From Talinum fruticosum (lineage: Eukaryota > Streptophyta > Magnoliopsida > Caryophyllales > Talinaceae), in assembly GCA_021018815.1 (NCBI GenBank), contig JAITYX010000008.1, positions 7,252,001 to 7,316,000 on the forward strand: a stretch of DNA of 64,000 nt. The letters run 5' to 3'. Position 1 is the first letter of the stretch. Every line of letters starts with the position of its first letter. The notes beneath the pieces were generated by a model. The model had not been told where the DNA came from. It did no database searches and was given only the letters and a program-made list of their open reading frames with translations. Shown piece by piece: positions 49,360 through 59,985 of this stretch. The position numbers were made by a program, and so were the translations under genes.

Positions 49360-49943
49360 ACAAATCCAATAGAAAATTTAATATGTGGTCATTTATGAAG
49401 GGAATCATGTTCCCTTTATATATAACATAGATAGATAAAAAGCTAGTAGATCGTATTGGCACAATTTAAGTATAATTGACAAAGTTCTCTAATAATATTG
49501 TAGAGGTAAAGGTAGTTAATCTATCGTAAAAAATAAATAAATAAACGTTAATTCTCGGCCTCCTCCCATATAGGTTTCTATTTTTATCATATGTAATCGG
49601 ATACTATCAAAATAAATCTCACTCAATAAATAGGACATATTCACTTGTTAATGATGATACTATGAAACAAAATCTCACTCAATGAATAGACTTTTAATTG
49701 GCTTGCTAATTACTTGTTAATTGTCTAGATGTGAACTCACCGCCCCAAAGAAGTTTGGAAATTCTTTTATGAGAATGTCATAATTCATAAGCTAAGCATG
49801 CACATGTGACGAGTGACGAGTGACGAGTGATGAGTGATGAGTGATGAGTGATGATAGGTACAAATGTTGTCCCACATCGAAAGGATCGAAATATTCTTGA
49901 ACTCTAAACGTTCAAAAGGTGCCACAAATTTTCTATAAAAATC

Positions 49944-50099
49944 ATCTTTGCGCTTGGGGCAATGACGCAGCTAGTGAGGTAATAACCGAGGCGCGTCAAT
50001 TGCTGGTTGAAAACTATTTCCAAACCCCCTCATCGTCCCGGGCTTGACCTTGGCCGTTGAGAATTTCTAGAAGGGCTCATTCGAAGAGGGTAAAGCCCT
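49944..50099 (+). ncRNA. U4 spliceosomal RNA, unit 6
   Basis: Starts ATCTTTGCGCTTGGGG with the expected AACCGAGG K-turn side and GACGC/GCGTC stem. Sm-type site AATTTCTAG. The CA-N5-AGTCTGA 3' box differs by one base from the other units. Confidence 0.88.
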
Positions 50100-50537
50100 A
50101 CAATTCAAGTCTGATATTTGATAAAAGCCTTGAGGCCGAAGTTCTTATTTAAAGATTAGAAGTAAGACATAAATGAAAGATGATATATAATATTTCTTCC
50201 GGAAATTGTAGGAAGTTCTTACAATAAATTGAGGGGATAGACAAAGCTCGCTATGACCAGTGCACAGCTGGTACTCAGTATTAAGAGGCACAAAAATTCT
50301 GTCCCTTCTACGTCCTCATTTGATTCTCGAGCTAATACCAATCCTCAAGCGAAGTGATGATAGAGTCCCGCTTTGTTTGACATTTCCATTTTGTATTTTG
50401 TTTTGTTGCTGCGATTTTGTAACTAATGCGCGCCACCTGTTCGATGAAATGCCCAGGTGAACTTATTTGCTCGCTTTGGAGTTTGTACTTGGTTGAAGAG
50501 AGGTTACACGTTTCTTGCTCGGAAGTCGGAAATCACC

Positions 50538-52456
50538 ATGGATGTGGGGCATGTTTGTCCGGATGGTAATGTCGATGTAGTAGAGTTCCGCCCTCACGAG
50601 GGGTTCCGGAACATTCTATGTGCTTGTACATACACCTTGCAGGAGGGTGACCAACCAAGTCGGTCGGGGGACATCTCGTTGTTCGATGTTGATGCTAAAA
50701 GTCACGGCCTCAATCTGTTTCATCGGGTTGAAACTGCTGGTATCTTCGATATCAAGTGGAACCCGGCTCGGGACTCGCAACTCCTTTGCTTGCTCAAGCC
50801 GATGCTGATGGGTTTGTGAGGATTCATAGCCTAGAGTGCTCGGGTGGATCGACATTGACAGAGTTTATACTTTTTCACTTAATTGCTAGTAATGCTGGTC
50901 TTGTACGAGGTGATTTGGATGTACTTCACTGTTTGGTTAGTCATAGCTCGTGAACTTTACTATCTCCTGGGGAATCGCAATGATCCGAATTGTTGTGATA
51001 GAAAAATATTCAAATATGAGTTAATAGTTTAGTATGATTTAGAACCCCGAACTTGCATGATTAGACAGTAACCACTAGGTTAACAATTTGGATCGGTGAT
51101 CCAAACAACCATGAGAAAGCAAAATGTCCTGTTTTAAAGGATTGGATCTAAACGTGTTTTTTGTTTATTAACATTGCTAGAAGCGTCACAACTCATGCTG
51201 TCAAGCAAGGAAACTAAATGAAGTTCTCCTTGACTCGGATGTGAATCAATGTTAGTCGTGATCGGAAGTCGGTTTGCACCCAGTGGCACCTAAATATTGA
51301 TTTGATTTGCCACCTGGTGAGTGTTTTACTCTTATGACATTAAAAGACTAATGCAGAAATAAAATTTGATCGAAAGCAATATGGAAATGTCTTGGTCCTT
51401 CCCATTTTGGTTGGGTTAATTTCATTAGTTTTGTTGTGCAAAATTTTTCATCTTCCGATTGAGGGGTATGTTAGTTTTTGTTCTATACCAAATACTCTTT
51501 GATCTACAAAATGCTTTTCTCTATTGATCAGCATGATCTTTTCATCGAGTAAACCATGTTTCTACTAGAAACTGGTTGAAGCTTTGAGGAATGTTATGAT
51601 GAGAGGTCCGAGTTTTGTTCAGCAGAGGCAACATTTGATGAGTTTGTCCAATTCCTCCCCGCATTTGAGTTTAACCGTACTATTGAGATTTTTAACTGCT
51701 GAAGGTTCTAAATGTGTCTTTGTTATTGCAGAGACCGTAGTAAAAGAGAGCAAGTAGTGTTCATGTTAGCTCTGCGATGTGCCTTTACTTGGATTGGAAC
51801 CCTATAGCCACATCAATAGCGGTTGGCCTTTCCGATGGATCCGTGTCTATAGCATCCGTTGCAGTAATCCCAGCTCGAGTATAGAGCTACAATGGAAAGC
51901 TCACGAATTTGAGCTATGGGCAGCTTCATTTGATACACACCAACCAAATATAGTCTATACGGGCTCGGATGACTCGCAAATTCACTGGCTGGGATTTAAG
52001 AGAAGGGTCGTCAATGCCAACATTTCAGAATTCAAAGGTTCACAAAATGGGCATTTGTTGCATTGTGAAAAACCCCAATGATCCGCACACTTTACTCGAC
52101 CGGCTGCTATGATGAACACTTGAGGGTATGGGATGTGAGATCAATCTCAAAGCCTCGTGAATGAAACTTCGTTTGCCCGGGAGGCGGAGTTTGGAGGATT
52201 AAGTATCATCCTTTTGTTAAGGACCTCATCTTGGCAGCTTGTATGCATAATGGATTTGCCATTGCCAAAGTAAACAATCGGAACCCGGAGGTGGTTGAGA
52301 CATACAACAAACACGGGTCACTTGCCTATGGAGCAGATTGGCAGAGATGTAGATTAGAGCGAGGAGGGCAAGAAAGAAAGTAATGTGGTGGCTACTTGCT
52401 CATTTTATGACAGGCTGCTTCGGGTTTGGATTCCTGAGAAGGATATTCTTGCTTGA
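50538..52456 (+). CDS. DPH7: DPH7-like WD40 gene, unit 6; frame broken as read
   Basis: Exon 1 (50538 to about 50872) is open except for GACTCGCAAC near 50772; the donor is read GACAGAGTTT. The acceptor TTGCAG is intact (exon 2 from 51732). This is the only copy that reads CTTTCCGATGG, giving the expected VGLSDGS, and GATTGGCAGAGATGTAG, giving ADWQRCRLE. It therefore resolves two positions broken in all the others. The last 1.2 kb of unit 6, just beyond this gene, holds most of its unique substitutions. Stop at 52456. Confidence 0.77.
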
Positions 52457-53188
52457 TGCATTAGTTTTGAATGTGTCAGCTGATATCTTCAAATACACTC
52501 GACATTTGTTGCTTTTCAAAAGTTTCATTCACTCCATGACTGGGTTTGATGATTGGAACGAGCATTTTTGCTTTTCTATATATTCTTTGTTTTATGAGAT
52601 ATGGATTTCTTCTTCCGGTTTTTATGTGATTGTTGTTTTTATCTGTCATTTGTTCCCAAGATAACAAGTGGTTGGTAACACTTCTTTGAAAACTCTCCAA
52701 ATGTAAACTGGTATCATGACTAATATAAAGTGTCCTAAGGGGCAAAAAGACAGATTACAAAAATATGAAGTCATCCACCCGTATTTTGATAGGTTCAATA
52801 ATCCTCTATGTCTCAAGTGTAAATGATTGTTTGGGGAGATGGACTGAAACTCTCACATTGACTCAAAAAGCACTTAATTTGGACACATCCAATCTAATAA
52901 ACCAAAACCAAGAAAGCGTGACTTAAATGGGGGTAAGTTTCAAAGACTTGGGAACTATACTTCCCATGTTAAGGGTGTGTAAGATAAGCCTTCCTACGCA
53001 TAATTGGGGTTGGGGATAGATGGCATATCTTTATAGTGACTCGCATGCTAAACTTGAACAGATAGTTTGGCCAAAATGTACTGTTCGCACGAGTTTATAA
53101 GCTCTCTCCACAATCCCACATCGGTAAAAGAATAAACACGTCGAGTAAATAGAGAAATAAATTTCAAACGCCAGCGCTCAAACAAAGC

Positions 53189-53215
53189 ATGCCTATTTCG
53201 GTCTTTTGGCTAAGA
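53189..53215 (+). pseudogene. U2-like 5' fragment with snRNA promoter, unit 6
   Basis: ATGCCTATTTCGGTCTTTTG then GCTAAGA matches the first 27 bases of U2 at 23 positions, one more than in the other units. This supports a U2 origin and suggests this edge copy is closest to the ancestor. USE ATCCCACATCG at 53113-53123 (-76). Confidence 0.57.
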
Positions 53216-53660
53216 ATATAGATCAAAATCTTCCGAAAGGTAAAGGGAAAAGCGAAAAGACGACAAAATCATACAATGCTTGGCATGTATAATTGAAGTT
53301 AGAGTAGCTTGTTCTTTTGAATCACCAAGCGAAAAGCGAAAGGCAAAGGGAAAAGCGGACGGATGATCAACATTGTTGCTGCTAGACGTCTTCGCCCGAT
53401 CAAGGAGGAGCTCATTGGGATGTGAGTATGACAATGGGAAGGACAGTAGATTTGACAGGCACAAAAGAATAACATATCACCTAAATGACCGTAACAGAGA
53501 TTCAGTCTCTCACTGTTAATGTCATGGTTATAATGGGCCGGAAGAGTGCGAGTACTATTCCGGAGTTATAGGATGGGATTAGTTGTCCCACATCGGAAAA
53601 ACAAGCGAAGGAGGCAACCGTAGAGAAGCACAAATTCCCATTTCGACACTTCTAACAAAT

Positions 53661-53829
53661 TGCCTTAAACTAATGAGTAAGGAAAACAATGCGGGCGGTG
53701 AAAGTCGACCGCAGCGCCATCGAAAATACGGCTTTTGGTGTGCAAGAATTTTTCGAAGGGGTAAAGGCTGGCCGAGTGTTGACGCTGCTTACTTTCGCAG
53801 AACTCGCTCGTGCAGGCCTCCCAATCCCC
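53661..53829 (+). ncRNA. U12 minor-spliceosomal RNA, unit 6
   Basis: Conserved 5' region, hairpins and Sm site. USE at 53585-53595 (-76). The following sequence CA-N5-AGTAGGA fits the plant snRNA 3'-box pattern better than in the other units (which read AATAGAA), again suggesting a less altered ancestral version at the array edge. Confidence 0.92.
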
Positions 53830-53868
53830 ACAAATCCAGTAGGAAATTTAATATGTGGTCATTTATGA

Positions 53869-54190
53869 GGTGGCAATCATCGGTTATTCATAAAATTATA
53901 ATATAAGCCAGAAGATCTTACTTTCGCTGATCAATTTTGAAAGAAATTTTTTGATAGAAGTTAAAATAAAATCTTTGAAACAAATTAGAAAACAATGTTT
54001 ATAAAAATAAATAAACGTATGAAAGCCAATTTCAGCAAGTACAACAAATAGTACAATTTCCTTTTTGAATACTCTAAAACCTCCAATATATAAAATGATT
54101 TAATGGTGAAAATGAAGTTGGAGAACTTTGATATTTCCATAATTCTCAATTTTGTAGATTAAAAGACTCATGAAGACAAAACTAGGAAGT
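53869..54190. other. Right flank of the array
   Basis: Unique AT-rich sequence between the array end and repeat copy B; nothing recognised. Confidence 0.5.
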
Positions 54191-55254
54191 GCATATAATA
54201 CATAAACTATAATAAGATATATGATTGGCATGTTCGACTTTACATGAAAAACATAATCTATTTATATTTTATGTTCGTTTATATTCGTTCGTTTCTTATT
54301 TAATAATTCATTTTTGTTCGTTTATGTTCGTTTATGTTCATTTATGCTCGTTTCTACTCTTTTATGTTCATCTATGTTCGCTTCTTTTTATAGTAATATT
54401 TATGTGCATTTTGTATGTGAGTTCGAACAAACCCGTAGCGTGTCTCGCATGAGACTCGTATCATAAGAGATGTGTTTTTGTAGTGACTTTAATAATAGTT
54501 ATGATGACTAATAGTTTATTTAAGAGTGTATGTGATGAAAGTCGTTGCTAAATAAACTATTAGTCACCCTTGAATTGAAAATCACACTAAAACATATTAG
54601 TTACGTCGAAATCTTTAAAAATCACTTGTTAAAATAAAAGTCTTCGAATAAGTGCATTTATGAAGATTTAAACTTATATTGTGATTTTTTATTTACTTTT
54701 GCATGATTCATGTGTAGTGTACTTTCAATATAAATGTCTAAGATTAAGTTTGTATCGTAGCTAATTTAAGTAGTAATTTTTTTTTATGGATTTTACTTCC
54801 TAAGCCTTAATTCTTAGGTTCAAATTTTTCATAAATGGCACTTTGTTGTATTTGTATGAGTCAACAAATTAGAAAGAAAAAAAGAGTAATGTGATTTTTT
54901 TCCTTCTCATGTACATTATCCTTCTATTTTTCGAACACAAATTATTAAATTAATTAAAAATCAATTTACAATAAGCTTCAATCTAGACGATTACATCACC
55001 AAAATAAGAAAATAAATTATTCAACCAATAAAACTAATTGATACACTTCTAAATGCTCTTTTTATATTTAATCGTTGTTAATAATATAGCCTTCGAGAAT
55101 CGATATTCATTGCAGATCCATATTACAATAAATCAATAATTTATTCCTAAGGAATCAGAATAGTCTAAAACTAAATTGGTAAGATCTCTCTAAAAACGAA
55201 AAATAATACCATCCATCCAAAAGGATACAGAAAGACTCCCAAAATTAGATAAAG
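54191..55254. repeat. Dispersed 1.07-kb repeat, copy B
   Basis: Same-orientation match to 18158-19239, 36 kb away. It keeps the 18-bp perfect inverted repeat (left arm 54505-54522, right arm 54549-54566). It lacks the ~40-bp internal duplication of copy A but has an extra TTTATGTTC-type unit near 54325. Homology ends at GATAAAGAT, the position where the MITE is inserted in copy A. Confidence 0.8.
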
Positions 55255-56680
55255 ATAGTTTATTTATTTGAAAAGTACTACCGTAAACAGATTTTCCTAT
55301 TTTGCTACTTTAGACAATCATGGCAATTTTATTGATGAATTTTGTCCAATATTCAAAATTAATTTAATATGTAATATTACGTTGAAAACTCGCTTTAGCA
55401 TATGATTTTGTTTTAATTATAACCTTACTCCTTAAAGAAAACTTGAATTATTATTTTTCCAACAATAAGACAAAGGCTTAAATAAGTATTTTATTTTTAA
55501 ATGAGAGAGTATATCAATTAAACGATTAATAATAATATATGAGAAAAGTTCAAATCAAGAAAATGGAAATGGTAACTAAAATATGAGGAGGTTTAAACCC
55601 TAATTTGAATTTCAACTAACAAATCTGTGTTTTGGACAGTAAATTTTGTAATTTTTACAGGGGTACATCTAGTAAAATGAACATCTAACTAGCGACATTG
55701 ACTAGAGGACTATTTAGAAGTTTCTAATTAACATGCAAGGAGAACATGAGGTGCTGTCCCTAAAAGAAATAAAGGTGATGATGAGAATACAATATCGAAT
55801 TCATACGCGCGCATACACACACACACTTTCGTTAACATTCCATTTAACTCTTTCCCCGATCAATTCTCTTGTGTCTTTATCGCTCTTCAACGAGTTTCAA
55901 CGTAGGCATCAAAGACTTAGTCCTTGGTAAAACCTCACAGGCTTAATCATTTTGCAAGTACCTTCAAGTTTTGCGAAGTCGCTTTTGATTTGAATTGTTC
56001 CCTAATTTCTCCTCAAATTTTATTCAAATCGAACTTCTTTTCAATTGTTAACTTTGCTAAAGCAGAACGATACAATAGCCCTTAAAATTAATTTTAATTT
56101 TTTGAATTGTATATTACATTGAGATAAAGTTATTGTACAAAATCGAGGATTCATAATTAATTTTCCTTCCCTTTTCATACAAAAACAAATTAATCCATAA
56201 TATATCATGAAATTCATAGCGATTAGCTAAACTTAATTAACGCCTCTAGACAATAAATTGTAAGTCAATTGTATGTGAATGTCCCCATCAATCCATTTCG
56301 AGTTGATTCGAAAAATGAACTCCAACTAAACTTCAACGCAGCAAAAGCGAATGCACTACGAAATGAAACCACCCAAAAAGTAAACATAGGCACTCCATGT
56401 GCTACATATCTTTGACTCGGTTACCTTCCCCCTCTCTCTCTCACACACACAGACACACACCCGTAATTTTAAAGAAATTAGATATATTTAAATTGATATT
56501 TATATCAATATTTATAACAATTTTTAATTTATTTTAGTTTTTTTCAATTCATTTCAATTATAACATCTAATCATTTCGGATATAATATATAATTATTCAA
56601 CTCATTTAAACTTATTTCACTTGTAATAGCCATAACATGACTAAAGTCATATTCGACAATAGTATTTGGACTAACTTGTA
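55255..56680. other. AT-rich intergenic DNA
   Basis: No gene recognised. Short CA-type simple repeats lie at 55812-55825 and about 56440-56460. Confidence 0.45.
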
Positions 56681-57019
56681 GGCCATATTTGGCAATCGAT
56701 CGTTAATTATTGATCTGTTTGGATTAATTGTTAGATGTTGGTGATTGGATTAGTTATTTATATTAATTGTTTACATTTAACTATTTCGAAAAAGTGTTTG
56801 GTAAAAATAATTGTTTTTTAAAAAATGTGAGACAAAAGATAATTTACAAAAACCAATCTCAAAAAGTTATTAAAATTAACTTTTGGAAAATGGTCTTTTG
56901 AGGGTAAAACGTCTGTTACAAAAGGTCAACTTACCAAACAATTTAAATAACTTTTTGACCAAGTCAAAAGTCAAAACTCTTTCAAAAGCCATTGAAAAAG
57001 CCATTTGCCAAACATGACC
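56681..57019. mobile_element. Tourist-like (PIF/Harbinger) MITE, 339 bp
   Basis: The left end GGCCATATTTGGCAA and the right end, read on the minus strand as GGTCATGTTTGGCAA, match at 13 of 15 positions. They resemble the GGCC..GTTTGG ends of Tourist elements. TTA follows the right end and GTA precedes the left, an imperfect version of the TWA target duplication. The AT-rich interior is partly self-complementary (AAAAGTTATTAAAATTAACTTTT near 56860). Confidence 0.6.
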
Positions 57020-57560
57020 TTAGTGTTTCATCAAAATACTAACCAACCAAATATTAGTGTCCAGAAGGTAATGTTTCAACTAGTATTTGTATTAAATTGT
57101 AACATTTCAAGTAATGTTTCTTAAAAGTTAAAAATGTTAGCTTTTCACATTTAAGAGCGACGTTTCATATATTTTTTTCACAAAAATATTCCTTCATTAA
57201 TTTATATTTGGTAAATTATCTATATCATCTAACTTAACCACTAAATTTACTTGAACATATTTATTCAATCGCTCAATTGAACAGGTTATATGCTAACGAC
57301 TAAAATTTAACAATTATTTGCTATCTAAATAACTATCAACTATATAAATGAATACTATTCGATACTAAAATACCTCATTTTATCGAACATGATCTAAGTT
57401 TAACAGTCGTTTCAAATAGAATTTAAAATTGAAATATAAATCAATAAATAAAAAAAGAAAAAAATAAAGAAATTGAAAATTAAACAGAAAGTCATACAAA
57501 GTCAAGGGGGTTACTATTGCTACTTTATTAACCCCCAATCCCAAACAAACCCGAAAATCC
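57020..57560. other. AT-rich upstream region of the MYB gene
   Basis: No coding signal. It probably holds promoter sequence, but no motif stands out by eye. Confidence 0.4.
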
Positions 57561-57581
57561 CATTTACCTTCTTCGCTCTCT

Positions 57582-57628
<47 letters not shown>

Positions 57629-57794
57629 TTTGGCCTATGCTCCCAAATCACATTATTGGTGCACTCCTTCTCTCTCTCTCTGTCTTTCTCTCTCCCCTAT
57701 CTCCCTCTGTGGAATTGGATTGTAGCGAGTTCTGAACTCAAAAACCCTGCGTTTCTCTCTCATCTTTGTGGGGGTTTTGATTGATTTGGTGGTG
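57561..57794 (+). promoter_or_regulatory. CT-rich 5' leader of the MYB gene
   Basis: A (CT)n tract of about 38 bp at 57587-57624, with more CT runs to 57690, lies directly before the ATG. CT tracts are common in plant core promoters and 5' UTRs. The length is likely to vary between individuals. Confidence 0.5.
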
Positions 57795-57992
57795 ATGGGA
57801 AGAGCGCCTTGTTGTGACAAAGCGAATGTGAAGAGGGGGCCATGGTCCCCTGAAGAAGATACCACTCTTAAGAATTACCTTCAGAAACATGGCACTGGTG
57901 GAAACTGGATTTCTCTCCCTCAGCGTGCTGGTATTTTTCTCTACGACTACTTTCTCTCTCTAAATTCATATTTACCCACATTCTTCTTTTCT

Positions 57993-58033
<41 letters not shown>

Positions 58034-59985
58034 GGGTTACTTACTGTTTCATACCCAGTTTACAATCTCACCGATTTCCCCTTTATTTCCTCTGTTTTCT
58101 GACCAAATTGATGCACACCCAGTTGAGAATTCACCACTTCCTGCTCTTTAAAACCCTTTTGTCCCTTCGTTTTGGGCATAAATCACCAGGTGAAAAGAAA
58201 TTCTGAGTCATCTTTTCAAGATAAATCTCTGTTTTCCTTTATTTTTTAGCAAATTGACGCATACCCAGTTGCAAATTCCATTCATTCTGCCCTCTAAACG
58301 CTCAAAATGCCTTTTTTGGTGACCAAATTCAAGATCGTTTTCGCGTTTTTTGACCCCTTTTTTTCACATTCTTCGGCTCAATTTTTGACACTGAAATTCT
58401 CCCTGAACTTTTCCCTGTTCTATTGCCAGCCTTTTTTTTATTTTCTGCTATTAAACATTAATTCTGCAGTTTGGTTTTAATTTTCTGTCATGTTCTTTGA
58501 AAGGTCTAAAGAGGTGTGGGAAAAGCTGCCGCTTAAGGTGGCTGAATTATCTGAGGCCAGACATTAAACATGGAGCCTTCACTGAAGAAGAAGATAACAT
58601 CATCATCTCTCTCTACTCCAAAATGGGCAGCCGGCAAGCTCCTCTCTCTCTCTCTCTCTATCTCTAAAAATTATACAGTACATATTTTTGTCTTACAGAC
58701 ACAAATATAAAATTACCAAGTTGAATTACATTTAATTTGACCTGAAATATGTAGTCAAGATTCTTTTGATCAATTCAGGGACTGTAAATATATACTTGTT
58801 GCTTTCATATCAAATATTGTACATTATGAATCCCCAATTTTAAACATCAAAATTTTGTCTGTTTTTGCCTTTTTTTTAAAAAAAAGAAATAAAGAAAGAA
58901 ATAATGGAGTGCCAGCAAGTTTCTTGGTCTCCTCTCTCTTTTACATCCACATTTTGATTACTTGCAAATTAATTTATTGAATTTTCTTTCATTTTTCTTC
59001 ACATAATTGTCTAAAGCACCAAGTTGAATATTTTAACTTATAATATTTCCAAGATTTCTTTACAAAAAATTGTCTGATTTGATAATTAATTGACTGACTG
59101 TAGTTGTTGCTTTCCTGTTGCTTATTATAGTCCGTAGATTGTGATTTTTAAATATATTTTTATGTATTTGAAAAAATAATTAATGGGTTAATGATGTGAA
59201 TTTTGGGTAGGTGGTCAGTGATAGCTGCCAATCTACCAGGAAGGACAGACAATGATGTGAAGAATCATTGGAACACTAAACTCAAGAAGAAGCTTTTTGG
59301 TGGTTGTGGTGGTGGGGGAGGTGGTGGTGGTGGCGGTGGCGGTGGCGGTGGTGGAAGAATCAACCACAACAAATTTAATCCTTCCACTATTCCCAAAATT
59401 AAGAATGTCACTTTCACTAATAACATCATTAATCCTCTTTTTCAAGCCCCTGCCTCTTCCTCCACCCCTACACCCTCTCCCTCCCCCTCACCTAGCTACC
59501 TTGATAATACTCATAGTTATAGTGCTAATCATGATCAAAATCATCATCAATTTTATGTCACAATCCCTAGCTTTTCAGACTTGCTTGCTCAGTGCACAAG
59601 CACTGCCCCCATGTCATTGTCATTGCCTAGTTACAACCCCTTTGCCACCCTAGATCCTCCTAATTACAGCCACAACCCGGTCCTCAATTCGGGCTCTTCT
59701 CGATACCCTTTTGACCATCTAATCGGTCCTAATAATCACATGATGTCTCAATCTACTCCCGCTCTCACCACAGTGGGGAACATCTGCCCGGCCCAAAAGG
59801 AGGAGGCCTCGAGCATCACCAGCACTTCGATGGGTATTTATGAGTCAAGTGTTGAAGATGATCCATTCCTATCGGAGTTAGGGTTTGGGCTGATTCAAGA
59901 AGCCATGGTTAACCCTACTTGTGGGTATGGAGATCAAGAGGACATTAAGCCTCAGGGACTTGGTCAAGGTGTGGTTAATTATTAG
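57795..59985 (+). CDS. R2R3-MYB transcription factor, three exons (subgroup 14/RAX-MYB36-like)
   Basis: Nuclear DNA-binding regulator. The exons are 57795-57930, 58504-58633 and 59211-59985, giving 346 residues; exons of 136 and 130 nt are the classic R2R3-MYB sizes. [20 protein letters not shown] opens R2 (about residues 14-62; GPW, GGNW and LRW tryptophans). R3 (about 67-113) has GAF in place of the first tryptophan, then SRW and NHW, with [20 protein letters not shown]. The first intron is GT-AG. The second donor reads CG/GCAAGC, a GC-AG intron if the base is right. After R3 comes a run of about 16 glycines (residues ~118-137, GGT/GGC repeats), then a Ser/Pro-rich region and an acidic C terminus ([16 protein letters not shown]). 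R2R3 most resembles subgroup 14 (MYB36/37/38/68/84/87: axillary meristem and root endodermis regulators), but VKNHW and LRPDIKHG are not its commonest forms, so no symbol is given. Confidence 0.9.

Larger units (their letters stand above)
27047..53868 (+). repeat. Tandem array: six ~4.47-kb units, each with U4, DPH7-like, U2-like and U12 loci
   Basis: Head-to-tail units run 27047-31531, 31532-36002, 36003-40468, 40469-44936, 44937-49405 and 49406-53868. The array shows the usual edge effect. The left part of unit 1 (to about 28500) and the right part of unit 6 (from about 52670) carry most of the substitutions, while internal units are almost identical. The five internal junctions share an imperfect palindrome, AAGGGAA-TCATG-TTCCCTT (31524-31542 at the first). 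The first unit joins the AT-rich repeat on its left, and the last ends at ATTTATGA before unrelated sequence. Confidence 0.97.

Noticed and set aside
59297..59653. Second-frame 118-codon ORF within MYB exon 3
   Set aside because: Shadow of the glycine and proline/serine-rich coding sequence in another register.
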